A program made the translations under genes and the position numbers. DNA of 64,000 bases from Fundidesulfovibrio putealis DSM 16056 (lineage in GTDB: Bacteria > Desulfobacterota > Desulfovibrionia > Desulfovibrionales > Desulfovibrionaceae), in assembly GCF_000429325.1 (NCBI RefSeq), contig NZ_AUBQ01000004.1:124001-188000 (forward strand), written 5' to 3'. This document shows, in pieces, positions 28,280 through 36,875 of the stretch (the stretch's first letter is position 1; every line of letters begins with the position of its first letter). The notes below the pieces were generated by a model, which worked only from the letters and a program-made list of their open reading frames with translations, was not told the origin of the DNA and made no database searches.

Positions 28280-28502
28280 GAAGATCGCATTGGATGTTCG
28301 CGGCAAGTGTTGAGGCGTGGGCGCGGAGGTCGGGTGGCACCTCCGGTTCGTGCAGGCGGGTGTTGTCGATATTTGGGCCGATCCGGGCCAGGCGGCTCTT
28401 TTCGAGGAACTGGCCGCCACGTTCGGCCAGTGGCGCATGGAGCGCGAGGACGTGGACGGCGTGATGCGCTTTCGTTTCGTCAGGCGGAGCAGCGGGGGCT
28501 GA
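28269..28502 (+). CDS. TusA/SirA-like protein with predicted selenocysteine at residue 15 (in-frame TGA at 28311-28313)
   Basis: AAGGAGG (28256-28262) lies 6 bases before a GTG start inside the end of aat. The frame reads MSVEKIALDVRGKC, then TGA, then 62 more codons to a TGA at 28500. The whole protein of 77 residues matches the TusA layout: strand 1 and LDVRG motif, helix 1, the VVDIWADPG strand and turn, helix 2, and the DGVMRFRFVRR end. In TusA the catalytic cysteine is the third residue after the conserved Gly (LGLRC); here that position is the TGA. The CPxP prolines are replaced by UGVG. A SECIS-like hairpin follows the TGA. I infer selenocysteine insertion, giving a vicinal Cys-Sec pair. 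TusA relatives carry sulfur or selenium between proteins. Confidence 0.75.
28324..28345 (+). promoter_or_regulatory. Predicted bacterial SECIS element
   Basis: CGGAGGT and ACCTCCG form a perfect 7-bp stem closing the 8-base loop CGGGTGGC. The stem begins 10 bases after the TGA, and 17 bases separate the TGA from the loop. The known bacterial SECIS rules ask for a short upper stem, a loop of 3-14 bases with a G in the first two loop positions, and roughly 16-37 bases between TGA and loop; all are met here. It would be bound by SelB. Confidence 0.7.
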
Positions 28503-28534
28503 GAGCTGTTGTTGGGGGTATGTTGAGCAAGAAG

Positions 28535-28580
28535 GCCTCCGGCGGCCAAAGGGACAAGTCCCTTTGGAATCCCCTATAGT
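28535..28580. repeat. Dispersed palindromic repeat, copy B
   Basis: The copy begins GGCCTCCGGCGGCC and ends GGAATCCCCTATAG, with a 9-bp hairpin CCAAAGGGA/TCCCTTTGG around CAAG. It starts 32 bases after the TusA-like gene and ends before the DUF1848 stop codon. In this position the hairpin could also end the clpS operon transcript. Confidence 0.85.
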
Positions 28581-28589
28581 TACTGTGTA

Positions 28590-29507
28590 TTATTGTTTGT
28601 TCTTGCGCTCTCCCGACACGTTGGGGCAGGGCGCCTCCCCAAGAAGCGAGTCAGAGAGGGGATCGTGCGCCGCGAAGTTGCGCCGTGCACGCTCGAAATT
28701 CTGCGTGGCGTAGCAGTAGGCGCACCCTGCCGGGCAGGCGTCGTACATGCCGATGTCCTTGCTGGGGGCGCAGAGGCAGGCGGAGCGCTGGTGCGGGTCT
28801 TTGTTCTTTTCTGACGTGACGCCGAACAGGCGGCGCAGCAACTCACCATCCACGCAGGCTCCAGGCGAGAAACCGAAGTGATGCAGACCGGCTTCGTCTG
28901 CGCAGCTTTGCGGCTCCATGCCCCGGCTGCGCGCCATGGCGGCCATGTCCGTGAACATCCCCGCGAGATGTGATTCAGCGGGGGCCAGCGGGTCCACTCC
29001 AGCTTGATCCAGGCGCTTCCTGATCTTCCGATACGGCTCCACGAGGCTCACAGTCATCCGTCTGGTGTATCCATCCAGCGCTTTTGAGAGCATCTCGACA
29101 TTTTTCCGATGGTAGTCCGGGCCGAACCGGGAAGATAGCACGATGGGGTCATAGCGCCACAGCACGCGCTCCGGTCCTATGGCCTCGGCCAGACGTCGGA
29201 ATGCGTCCAGCCGTTCGCCGAGCGCGGGCATGCCCGGATGCAGGGCAGGGGGGTATTCCACCAGGGTGAACTGGAACACGGACCTGAGCCTCAGGCCGTC
29301 CAGCCAGGGCAGGTGCGCGATCATGGGCCTGGGGTCGCGCGTCCAGAACACCACGGCGTCCACGTCCTGGGGCGCGAGGCTTATCCGGCTTACCTGCCTG
29401 GCGTTGAACGGGTTCGGCACGGCGCACCATCCGGCGGCCGCCCGGTTCACGAACCACTGGGCATAATGTGCCGGAATGTCGGCGCGCCGGGAGGCGCTGA
29501 CGATCAT
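28590..29507 (-). CDS. DUF1848 family iron-sulfur protein
   Basis: The 305-residue protein starts with the DUF1848 signature IVSASRRADIPA (residues 2-13), then VVFWTRDPRPM near 51 and VLWRYDPIV near 114. The C-terminal part has a cysteine cluster CLCAPSKDIGMYDAC followed by CAYCYA, consistent with an iron-sulfur centre. Its reaction is unknown; the family is sometimes described as radical-SAM-like. Its ATG overlaps the nagZ stop (ATGA), so both come from one transcript, although no functional link is evident. Confidence 0.85.
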   Translation of the reverse strand: MIVSASRRADIPAHYAQWFVNRAAAGWCAVPNPFNARQVSRISLAPQDVDAVVFWTRDPRPMIAHLPWLDGLRLRSVFQFTLVEYPPALHPGMPALGERLDAFRRLAEAIGPERVLWRYDPIVLSSRFGPDYHRKNVEMLSKALDGYTRRMTVSLVEPYRKIRKRLDQAGVDPLAPAESHLAGMFTDMAAMARSRGMEPQSCADEAGLHHFGFSPGACVDGELLRRLFGVTSEKNKDPHQRSACLCAPSKDIGMYDACPAGCAYCYATQNFERARRNFAAHDPLSDSLLGEAPCPNVSGERKNKQ

Positions 29508-31174
29508 TGCAGGCGGACCGGGAGCCTTCCGGTGAAGGGCGCGCGCCCGGCCAGCGCCTTGGCCAGCGCCTCTATCGAGGCCGGGACGTCTCCGTAGGTG
29601 GCCACGGAGGTGGGCGCGTCGGCAAACAGCGAGAGGTCGTAGGGCGCGCCAAGGGCCACATGCACGAAACCGCCCGGTTTTATGGCCAGGAGCGTGCGCG
29701 CCAGGTTCTGCTGGGCGGGGTTGCGGGTGGCGTCGTAGGTGAACACCACCACCTTGTCCACCTGGGCGCTGGCTTCCACGGCGTTGCGCAGGTCCTGCGA
29801 CGAGGGTTCGCGCGCGGTGCGCAGAAGCGCCGTGCCAGGGGCCAGCGGCAGGGAGCCTACGGCGTCGTTGGAGTTGCGCTCCGGCCAGATGATCAGCACA
29901 CGGTCGCTTGGCTTCAAAGGCAGCAGCCTCAGACGGTCGTGGCGCAGGGTGATGCTGTCCTGCGCGGCGGAAAGCGCGGCCTGACGGTTTTCGGCGATGC
30001 CCACCCGGAAGGGAATCTCCAGGGCGCGGTTGGGGATGGCGCGCGCGTCCAGCAGACCGTATTCGCCCTTGACCGTGAGGATGCGGCGCACGGCGCGGTC
30101 AATGCGTTCCATGGGGATCTCGCCTGATTTCGCGGCGGCCACGAGGTTGTCGAAGGCTGCGATCTGGTCGGCTGGCTCGTGGCCGATGTCCGCGCCGAAC
30201 AGCAGCACGTCCGCTCCGGCCTTGGCCGCCATGACGGCTGCCCGCACGGTTCCCACGCCCTTGGAGAGCGCGCCCATGCCCAGCGAATCTGTGACGATGA
30301 GCCCGTCGAAGCGCAGCTCCTTGCGCAAAGCGCCTTCCAGAATTTTGGAAGAAAGCGTGGCGGGCAGGTCGCGGGCAGGTTCCAGGGCCGGAACCTCCAC
30401 GTGGGCGGTCATCACCGCCGGGGCCTTGGCCGCGAAAGTGGCCCGGAACGGGGCGAAGTCGATGCGGTCCAGGGTCTTTTTGTCGTGGTTGGAGAGGGGC
30501 AGGCCCAGGTGGGAGTCCACGTCCGTGTCGCCGTGCCCGGGAAAGTGCTTGGGGGTGCAGAGCATGCGGGCGCGCACGTATTCTTCCACCATGGCGGCGC
30601 TCAGCCGCGAGACCACGTTGGGGTCCGAACCGAAGGAGCGGATACCGATGATGGGGTTGTCCGGGTTGGAATTGACGTCGGCCACGGGCGAGAAGTTGAG
30701 GTTCACGCCGAGCACCGTGAGTTCGCTGGCCATCACCCGCGCCATGGCCCGCGCGTGCTCCCTGTTGCCGGTGGCGGCCACGGCCATCTGGCTTGGAAAG
30801 ACGGTGACGCCCTCTCGCAGGCGGATCACCGGGCCGCCCTCCTGGTCGATGCCTACGAAAAGTCCGACCGCGCGCGGCGTGGCGGCGGCAGCGGCCTGGA
30901 TGGCGGCGTTCAGGGCCGCAACCTGGCGGATGTTCTCCACGTTGCCCCAGGAGGAATAGAGGATCACCCCGCCGATGTGGCGCTTTGCGATCATCTCGGC
31001 AAGCTCGGGCGACACGCCGGGGCCTTTGAAGGCCACCAGCATCATCTGCCCGATTTTTTCTTCCAGTGTCATGGAGGAGAGGATCTGGTCGACCGTCGCG
31101 GCGGCAAGCGGGGCCGGACGAAACGGGACGAGCAGCAGCGCCACAAACAGTGCCGAGTATGTGAGAATTCGCAT
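29504..31174 (-). CDS. nagZ: Glycoside hydrolase family 3 protein, beta-N-acetylhexosaminidase (NagZ-like), secreted
   Basis: The 556-residue protein begins with a signal peptide (basic start, hydrophobic core to about residue 22, Ala-rich cleavage region APLAAA). The GH3 domain has the catalytic-pair motif KHFPGHGDTDVDSHLGLP at about residues 210-227 and the nucleophile loop LIVTDSLGMGAL near 295. NagZ removes N-acetylglucosamine from muropeptides during cell-wall recycling. About 200 C-terminal residues form a second domain, as in the exported two-domain GH3 enzymes, not the short cytosolic NagZ. So an exported or lipid-face role is likely. Confidence 0.85.
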   Translation of the reverse strand: MRILTYSALFVALLLVPFRPAPLAAATVDQILSSMTLEEKIGQMMLVAFKGPGVSPELAEMIAKRHIGGVILYSSWGNVENIRQVAALNAAIQAAAAATPRAVGLFVGIDQEGGPVIRLREGVTVFPSQMAVAATGNREHARAMARVMASELTVLGVNLNFSPVADVNSNPDNPIIGIRSFGSDPNVVSRLSAAMVEEYVRARMLCTPKHFPGHGDTDVDSHLGLPLSNHDKKTLDRIDFAPFRATFAAKAPAVMTAHVEVPALEPARDLPATLSSKILEGALRKELRFDGLIVTDSLGMGALSKGVGTVRAAVMAAKAGADVLLFGADIGHEPADQIAAFDNLVAAAKSGEIPMERIDRAVRRILTVKGEYGLLDARAIPNRALEIPFRVGIAENRQAALSAAQDSITLRHDRLRLLPLKPSDRVLIIWPERNSNDAVGSLPLAPGTALLRTAREPSSQDLRNAVEASAQVDKVVVFTYDATRNPAQQNLARTLLAIKPGGFVHVALGAPYDLSLFADAPTSVATYGDVPASIEALAKALAGRAPFTGRLPVRLQ

Positions 31175-31387
31175 GGGACGAGCTTACATCATCACAGGGC
31201 AAAGGTGAATGCTCTTCACGCGGGCCGCACCGTGGCCGGGATTCCCCGATCCGTACATGAGCAGGCGCTTACGCGAAAAGCCGCAGAGGCTGCGCGCCTG
31301 GTCGGGACTCTGGACCATGCACCCGACACGGACGCCTTCCCCGACGCGCCGGGCGCAGGCAACCTGTGCGTGAATTGGCGCGCAATG

Positions 31388-31417
31388 AAAAAAGGGCGCG
31401 CCTCGCGGCGCGCCCTT
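31388..31417 (-). terminator. Terminator of the malic enzyme gene
   Basis: On the minus strand GGGCGCGCC pairs with GGCGCGCCC around a 4-base loop and is followed by TTTTTTC. It begins 25 bases after the malic enzyme stop codon. The rest of the 31175-31441 gap holds the nagZ promoter region and no supported gene. Confidence 0.9.
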
Positions 31418-31441
31418 GTCTGTTCAGCTTGTGAGGCGAGG

Positions 31442-32770
31442 CTAGATCATGCTCAGGTCGTAGGTGCCCAGGAACTGGTTCATACGGCTGTGGGCGTCGT
31501 CCATGCGCTTGCGCAGGTCCTTCGCATACTGCTCGAGGTCCAGCTTCTTGGTGGCCACGCCGGTTTCCATGGCGGCCTTGGCCACGGCGGGGGCTTCCCA
31601 TTCCAGCATGCGGAAGTCGAGGGCCTTGGGCATGATGTAATCGATGCCGAGCTTCAATTCCTTCACGCCGTACATGTCGCAGATCTCGGAAGGCACGGGC
31701 TCCTTGGCCAGGGCGGCGATGGCCTTGGCGGCGGCCATCTTCATCTCCTCGTTGATCTTCTTGGAGCCCGCGTCGAGCGCGCCACGGAAGATGAAGGGGA
31801 AGCCGGAGACGTTGTTGACCTGGTTGGGGAAGTCCGAACGTCCGGTGCCCATGATGGCGTCGGGACGGGCGGCCTTGGCGTCGGCGTAGGAGATCTCGGG
31901 GTCGGGGTTGGCCATGGCGAAGATGACCGGGTCCTTGGCCATTCCCTTGACCATGTCCTGGTTGACCGCGCCCTTGACCGACAGGCCCAGGAACACGTCC
32001 GCGCCCTTCATGGCTTCGCCCAGGCTCGCGTACTCGATCTTCTGCACGTCGCCGAAGTAGGCCTTGGTGGAGTGCAGGTTGGTGCGGCTCTTGTTGATGT
32101 GGCCGCGAGTGTCGAACATGGCGATGTTGGAGCGCTGGATGCCCATGGCCTCGTACAGCTTGGAGCAGGCGATGGCGGCAGCGCCCGCGCCGGAGACGAC
32201 CACGCGCAGATCCTCGAGCTTCTTGCCGGTGATCTCGCAGGCGTTCAGAAGGCCAGCGGCGGACACGATGGCCGTGCCGTGCTGGTCGTCGTGGAAGACG
32301 GGGATCTCAAGCATTTCGATGAGCGCCTGCTCGATCTCGAAGCACTCGGGGGCCTTGATGTCTTCCAGGTTGATGCCGCCCACGGAGGGTTCGAGCATCT
32401 TGCAGAATTCGATGACCTGTTCGGGTTTGGCGGCGTTGATGTTCAGGTCGTAGACGTCGATGTCGGCAAAGATCTTGAACAGGAAACCCTTGCCTTCCAT
32501 CACGGGCTTGCCGGCCTTGGGGCCGATGTTGCCCAGGCCCAGGACGGCGGTGCCGTTGGACACGACGGCGACGTTGTTGCCGCGGTTGGTGTAGTCGTAC
32601 ACCTTGGCGGGGTCCGCGTGGATTTCGCGACAGGCCTCGGCCACGCCCGGCGAGTAGGCCATGGAGAGGTCTTTCTGGTTGCGGAACGGTTTGCAGGGAA
32701 CCACTTCAAGCTTGCCGACGCGCGCTGCCGAGTGGTAGCGCAGAGCTTCCTCTTTGGTGAACAGAGCCAT
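31442..32770 (-). CDS. NAD(P)-dependent malic enzyme
   Basis: The enzyme decarboxylates malate to pyruvate with NAD(P) and a divalent metal. The 442-residue protein shows [16 protein letters not shown] (about residues 39-54), the nucleotide and metal region [19 protein letters not shown] near 76-94, FHDDQHGTA at about 158-166 (metal and substrate ligands) and AMANPDPEI near 290. It lacks the phosphotransacetylase-like extension of MaeB, so it is the short form. GGAGGT precedes the start. In a sulfate reducer it would connect pyruvate and C4 acids. Confidence 0.93.
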   Translation of the reverse strand: MALFTKEEALRYHSAARVGKLEVVPCKPFRNQKDLSMAYSPGVAEACREIHADPAKVYDYTNRGNNVAVVSNGTAVLGLGNIGPKAGKPVMEGKGFLFKIFADIDVYDLNINAAKPEQVIEFCKMLEPSVGGINLEDIKAPECFEIEQALIEMLEIPVFHDDQHGTAIVSAAGLLNACEITGKKLEDLRVVVSGAGAAAIACSKLYEAMGIQRSNIAMFDTRGHINKSRTNLHSTKAYFGDVQKIEYASLGEAMKGADVFLGLSVKGAVNQDMVKGMAKDPVIFAMANPDPEISYADAKAARPDAIMGTGRSDFPNQVNNVSGFPFIFRGALDAGSKKINEEMKMAAAKAIAALAKEPVPSEICDMYGVKELKLGIDYIMPKALDFRMLEWEAPAVAKAAMETGVATKKLDLEQYAKDLRKRMDDAHSRMNQFLGTYDLSMI

Positions 32771-32896
32771 CTAGGACCTCCAAAAGCTGTCGAGCGTTGA
32801 AGCGGGCGAGTGGCGAACGCCTCGATTGGTAGAGGACTCGGTGAATTAATGCAACATCATTTTGTCTGGTCCGTTTCTTGATTGGAATGGTCTGAA

Positions 32897-34468
32897 ATGC
32901 GTACGCTCGTCATCAATCTGACCCGCTTCGGCGACCTGCTCCAGACCCAGCCCGTCTTTACCGGACTCAAAGAGTCCGGAGATACGGTCGGCCTGGTTTG
33001 TCTGCAGAACTTCCTGCCCGCGACTGCCCTGGTCAGGGACCTGGACGCCGTGTTCGCCATCCCTGGCGCGCGCCTTCTGGCCGAGCTGGACCGATCCTGG
33101 CCTGTGGCCCTGGGCAGCTGCCTGGGCTTCGTGGACAATGTGCGCGGCGAGTTCGCCCCGGACCGTGTGATAAACCTCACCTCGTCGCTGCCCTCGCGGC
33201 TCCTGGCCCGGGCCATGCGTGCGGACGTTGTGCAGGGCTTCGGCCTGGACGACTTCGGTTACGGAATTTATTCGACCCCCTGGGCCGCCTTCCTGGAAGC
33301 CACGGCGCTTCATCGCGGCTCCAGCCCCTTCAATCTCGTCGATCTGTTCTTCAAGGCCGCCCATTTGGGCGACGCTCCGCGCCGGTTCCGGCTGGCCGAA
33401 CCGGACCCGTCGGCACTGTCGGACGTGCGGGCCCTGATTTCGGAGCAGGCCATCGGAAACGCGACGGACATCGCCGGATATGTCGGGTTGCAGCTTGGTG
33501 CCAGCGCGGCCAAACGGCAATGGCCTACGCAGCATTTCGCCCAGGTCGCACAGCGCTTGTGGGAGCGCCACCGCCTGCTGCCGGTTCTGCTCGGCGGCAA
33601 GGACGAGCAGGAGCTGGCCGGACGGTTCGCGGCCAGCACCGGCGTGCCGCACGTGAATCTGGTGGGGCGCACCGGCCTGCCTCAACTGGCCGCCGCAGTG
33701 AGCCTTCTGCGCGTGCTTGTCACCAACGACACCGGCACCATGCACCTGGCCGCAGGGCTTGGCGTGCCCATCCTGGCGATATTCCTGGCCACGGCCCAGC
33801 CCTGGGACACCGGCCCGTACCTGCCGGGCGCGTGCTGCCTGGAGCCGGACCTGCCCTGCCATCCCTGTTCCTTCTCCCATGAATGTCCCATCGACTGGGC
33901 CTGCCGCAACGCGGTTCGCCCGGAGACCGTCGCGGCCTGCCTGGACGGCTGGCTGGAATCGGGCCGTTGGCCGGACGTGGCGGGGAGGGGCGTGCGGGCT
34001 TGGGAATGTTATTCCGATGCCGGGGGCTTTCTCGGCCTGCGCTCGCTCTCCGGCCACGACGGCGCGGACAGGACAGTCTGGAATGAAATCCAGCGCCAGG
34101 CCTGGCGACGGTTTCTTGACGGCCAGCCGCAGTCCTTCCGTGGGGACGAGGCCGAGCGGCTCTCGCCCGCCTTCCGGGAACATCTTGCAGGGGTGCTTCT
34201 CCAGGCGGGCGGCCTGTTGGATGTCCTGATACAGCAGTCGCGCCTTCTGGCCATGGCGCCGCGCCCGGCCCTTAGGAGCAAGTTCATGGCCACCTGGCAG
34301 CGCCTGGAAAGCCTGTTCGCCTCCGACCCGGCATTCAGCACCCTGGGGCACCTCTGGCTGCATCTTTCCCAGGCTGAAAGCCCGGACATGTCCCGCTTCG
34401 ATTCTTTCGCGCTAAGCGTCGCGGATATGGTCTCCGCCCTGTCGGGCTTGTTCGTTCCACGGCCCTGA
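32897..34468 (+). CDS. Glycosyltransferase family 9 (heptosyltransferase-like) protein
   Basis: The 523-residue protein has the GT9 N-terminus LVINLTRFGDLLQTQPV (about residues 3-19), the LQLGASAAKRQWP segment near 199 that resembles the ADP-heptose binding site, and VTNDTGTMHLAAGLGVPILAIF near 275. It is about 170 residues longer than WaaF or WaaC, with an extra helical C-terminal part. A cysteine-rich stretch (CHPCSFSHECPIDWAC) follows the GT core. The donor and acceptor are unknown; glycosylation of surface polymers or flagellar proteins is possible given the downstream genes. The ATG at 32897 gives the family start. Confidence 0.82.
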   Translation: MRTLVINLTRFGDLLQTQPVFTGLKESGDTVGLVCLQNFLPATALVRDLDAVFAIPGARLLAELDRSWPVALGSCLGFVDNVRGEFAPDRVINLTSSLPSRLLARAMRADVVQGFGLDDFGYGIYSTPWAAFLEATALHRGSSPFNLVDLFFKAAHLGDAPRRFRLAEPDPSALSDVRALISEQAIGNATDIAGYVGLQLGASAAKRQWPTQHFAQVAQRLWERHRLLPVLLGGKDEQELAGRFAASTGVPHVNLVGRTGLPQLAAAVSLLRVLVTNDTGTMHLAAGLGVPILAIFLATAQPWDTGPYLPGACCLEPDLPCHPCSFSHECPIDWACRNAVRPETVAACLDGWLESGRWPDVAGRGVRAWECYSDAGGFLGLRSLSGHDGADRTVWNEIQRQAWRRFLDGQPQSFRGDEAERLSPAFREHLAGVLLQAGGLLDVLIQQSRLLAMAPRPALRSKFMATWQRLESLFASDPAFSTLGHLWLHLSQAESPDMSRFDSFALSVADMVSALSGLFVPRP

Positions 34469-34476
34469 TTCACGTC

Positions 34477-34493
34477 TGGCACGCTCCTTGAAT
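34477..34493 (+). promoter_or_regulatory. Putative sigma-54 promoter
   Basis: The sequence TGGCACG-CTCC-TTGAAT matches the -24/-12 consensus TGGCACG-N4-TTGCA except that the -12 GC reads GA. It lies about 60 bases before the ATG at 34554, behind the end of the glycosyltransferase gene. The mismatch is at an important base, so the call is tentative. rpoN itself is encoded near 62 kb. Confidence 0.4.
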
Positions 34494-34553
34494 GTGGCCG
34501 GTTGCGGGAATATTTTGCCACAAATCCGCCACGCTCAATCAGGAGGGAGAGAC

Positions 34554-35162
34554 ATGATAACAGTGGACGGCCGGGACACAGGGCTGGATGCCCAGGGTTT
34601 TGAAAACCTGGAACAGCTCCTCATCAAGGTTATGGAAGACAAGCACCTGACTGGACGCATCGTCACCGACGTGATGGTCAACGGTGAACCCTTTTCGGAA
34701 ATTTATCCCCATCAGGCCGAAGACGTGGAAACCGCCGAGATCGAATCGGTGGAGATCGTGAGCATGCCCACCAGCGAGATGGCCGTGAACATCACGCGCG
34801 AGCTCTACAAGGTGGTCACGCTCATGGACCACGGCGCGCGCCGCGTGGCCGAGCTGTTCCGCAAGGCCGACGACGGCGAGGCCCTCGAGGTCTACCAGGA
34901 CCTCCTGGACGTCACCCGCGACTTCATGGGCATGATCGGCGTGCTGCGCGGCGAGTTCAGCCTGAAGAAATCCTCGAATTTCAATGAGTCCGCCGAGGAG
35001 CTCTCCAGCCTGTTCAGCGAGATGGTCGAGGTCATCGAGAACGAGGACTGGATTCTCCTGGCCGACCTCCTGGAGTACGAGTTCATTCCCGCTGTGGAGC
35101 GCTGGAAGAAGGTCGTTGCCCAACTGCGCGAGGACATCAAGGAAGTTGCCCGAGCGGCCTAA
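34554..35162 (+). CDS. Conserved hypothetical acidic helical protein
   Basis: The 202-residue protein has a small beta-rich N-terminus (about residues 1-70, with RIVTDVMVNGEPFSEIYP) and then a long acidic helical region with many Glu and Leu, likely a helical bundle. I do not recognise a named family. AGGAGG precedes the ATG at 34554. It is followed after 18 bases by another small helical protein, and a possible sigma-54 promoter lies upstream; this setting recalls flagellar accessory genes but that is inference. Confidence 0.6.
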   Translation: MITVDGRDTGLDAQGFENLEQLLIKVMEDKHLTGRIVTDVMVNGEPFSEIYPHQAEDVETAEIESVEIVSMPTSEMAVNITRELYKVVTLMDHGARRVAELFRKADDGEALEVYQDLLDVTRDFMGMIGVLRGEFSLKKSSNFNESAEELSSLFSEMVEVIENEDWILLADLLEYEFIPAVERWKKVVAQLREDIKEVARAA

Positions 35163-35180
35163 CGAAAAGGCGGCATTCTT

Positions 35181-35531
35181 ATGAAGGACGAGATTGACAT
35201 CCTGGAGCTGGCTCTTGAGACCGGCCGCAAGGAACTCGACCAGCTCGCCGAGGGCGAGGTGGACGAGGCCGAGCGCCTGTCCACGGAGCGACTGGCCCTG
35301 ATGGAAGAGGCCTGGCGCATGCGCGATCCGAAAAAGATCGGCGCCCTGAAGGAGAAGCTCATGCAGTTGCAGAGTCTTCAGGGGCAGATCACGGCGGAAG
35401 CCAGACGCCTGCATGAAGCCATCAGGCGCGACCTGTTGCGTGCCAAGCAGGAGAACCAGCGCCTGACGGGGTATCGCTCGTCGCTTCGCGTCTCTCCCAT
35501 TGGCGGCAGATTCGTCGACAAGGCAGGCTGA
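35181..35531 (+). CDS. Small coiled-coil protein, possibly a flagellar-chaperone-like (FlgN/FliT type) protein
   Basis: The 116-residue protein is almost wholly helical with heptad spacing of Leu from residue 5 to about 98, and ends with the polar segment GYRSSLRVSPIGGRFVDKAG. Helical proteins of this size with a conserved short C-terminal motif include the FlgN and FliT export chaperones, but similarity is general, not motif-based. It shares an operon with the preceding acidic protein and is followed by a clear terminator. Confidence 0.55.
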   Translation: MKDEIDILELALETGRKELDQLAEGEVDEAERLSTERLALMEEAWRMRDPKKIGALKEKLMQLQSLQGQITAEARRLHEAIRRDLLRAKQENQRLTGYRSSLRVSPIGGRFVDKAG

Positions 35532-35541
35532 TCCCGAATGG

Positions 35542-35571
35542 CGGGCCGGGCGCGAGTCCGGCCCGCTTTTG
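35542..35571 (+). terminator. Rho-independent terminator
   Basis: GCGGGCCGG and CCGGCCCGC form a perfect 9-bp stem around an 8-base loop, followed by TTTTGT. It begins 11 bases after the stop codon of the coiled-coil protein gene. Confidence 0.9.
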
Positions 35572-35708
35572 TCTCGTTTTCCCTCCCCAACGCCTGCGCC
35601 GCGTTGTTTTCCAAGCCATACAGTTTATTGACGCTTGTTTTGCATCAATGCTTCCGGTACGCTCCGGCCTGATGACCCCTCCGAACATATTGAATCGGGA
35701 GGTGCGAC

Positions 35709-36875
35709 ATGGCTGACGGGCAGGAACCAGGATTGAGAAAGTTCGTCGCGCCGGAATTCGTCTTCGGCGAGGGCGCGTCAAAGCTTGCCGCCCGACATGC
35801 GGCCAACCTGGGAGCCAGGCGCCCCATGCTCGTGACCGACGCCGGACTCATCGATTCCGGATGGTCGGCCCTGCTGGAAGCGGACCTGCGTTCCGCCGGG
35901 ATCGACTGCGTCCTGTTCAGCGACGTCACGCCCAACCCCAAGGACCATGAGGTCATGGCCGGGGAAGAGCTCTACCGCGCCGAGGGATGTGACGCGCTGG
36001 TGGCCCTGGGAGGCGGCAGCGTGCTGGACTGCGCCAAGGGCATCGGCGTGGTGAACGCCTGCGGCGGACACATCACGCAATATGAGGGCGTGGACACCAT
36101 CCACCGCCCCCTGCCTCCGATGGTGTGCATTCCGACCACCTCCGGAAGCTCGGCGGACGTGTCGCAGTTCGCCATCATCACCGACACCACCCGCAAAGTG
36201 AAGATCGCCCTGGTGAGCAAGATGCTCGTGCCGGACGTCTCCCTGCTGGACCCCATGCCCACCACCACCATGAGCGCCGCCCTCACCGCCGAGACCGGTG
36301 TGGACGCGCTGACCCACGCCATCGAGGCCTACGTTTCCAACGCCAGCTCCCCGGTGACGGACCTGTTCGCCCTGGAGTCCATGCGGCTGGTCCATCGCTG
36401 GCTGGTCCGCGCGGTCCGCGAGCCCCTGCACCTCAAGGCCCGTGCGCAGATGTGCCTGGCCAGCCTGGATGCCGGCCTGGCCTTCTCCAACGCCATCCTG
36501 GGCGCGGTGCACGGCATGGCCCACAGCCTGGGGGGCAGCCTCGACCTTCCGCACGGGGAGTGCAACGCCATCCTGCTTGGCCCGGTCATCGCCTTCAATT
36601 ATCCGTCCGCGCCCCGCCGCTACCGCAAGGTGGCCAAGGCCCTGGGCTGCGCCGTGGAAGGTCTCCCCGACGACGAGGTGCTGGACATGCTGCTCGGGGC
36701 CGTCAAGGCGTTGCGCGCCGAAGTGGACCTCAACAGGAATCTTGGAGAGCTCGGGGTCACGCGCGCGGACATCCCGCGCCTTGCCGCATTGGCCATGCAG
36801 GACCCCTGCATCCTGACCAACCCGAGGAAACCTGCGCAGGCGGACATCGAGGCTATCTATGAAGCGGCGCTCTGA
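35709..36875 (+). CDS. Iron-containing alcohol dehydrogenase, ErcA-like
   Basis: The 388-residue protein belongs to the group III iron-dependent alcohol dehydrogenases. It has the NAD-binding loop ALGGGSVLDCAKG (about residues 99-111), CIPTTSGSSADVSQF near 140, and metal-binding histidines in the segments DALTHAIEAY (about 200) and HGMAHSLGGSLDLPHGECNA (about 265-285). The SSADVSQF variant and the overlapping sensor kinase gene fit the ErcA regulatory subgroup described from Pseudomonas, in which a dehydrogenase acts with a histidine kinase to control alcohol oxidation. An ordinary catalytic role is also possible. Confidence 0.85.
   Translation: MADGQEPGLRKFVAPEFVFGEGASKLAARHAANLGARRPMLVTDAGLIDSGWSALLEADLRSAGIDCVLFSDVTPNPKDHEVMAGEELYRAEGCDALVALGGGSVLDCAKGIGVVNACGGHITQYEGVDTIHRPLPPMVCIPTTSGSSADVSQFAIITDTTRKVKIALVSKMLVPDVSLLDPMPTTTMSAALTAETGVDALTHAIEAYVSNASSPVTDLFALESMRLVHRWLVRAVREPLHLKARAQMCLASLDAGLAFSNAILGAVHGMAHSLGGSLDLPHGECNAILLGPVIAFNYPSAPRRYRKVAKALGCAVEGLPDDEVLDMLLGAVKALRAEVDLNRNLGELGVTRADIPRLAALAMQDPCILTNPRKPAQADIEAIYEAAL

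Noticed and set aside
28317-28502. A separate 61-residue gene starting at GTG 28317, with the TGA as a true stop of a 14-residue peptide
   Set aside because: The only good ribosome-binding site is at 28256-28262. The TusA-type first strand and LDVRG motif lie before the TGA, so the second half alone would lack the fold's start. It remains the main alternative.
31206-31441. GTG-started frame in the gap between nagZ and the malic enzyme gene
   Set aside because: The start has only a weak ribosome-binding site, and the frame runs without a stop through the malic enzyme terminator and into its antisense strand.
30179-32800. Long plus-strand open frame (873 codons) opposite nagZ and the malic enzyme
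   Set aside because: Both underlying genes on the minus strand are well recognised; the frame crosses a terminator hairpin and has low-information composition.
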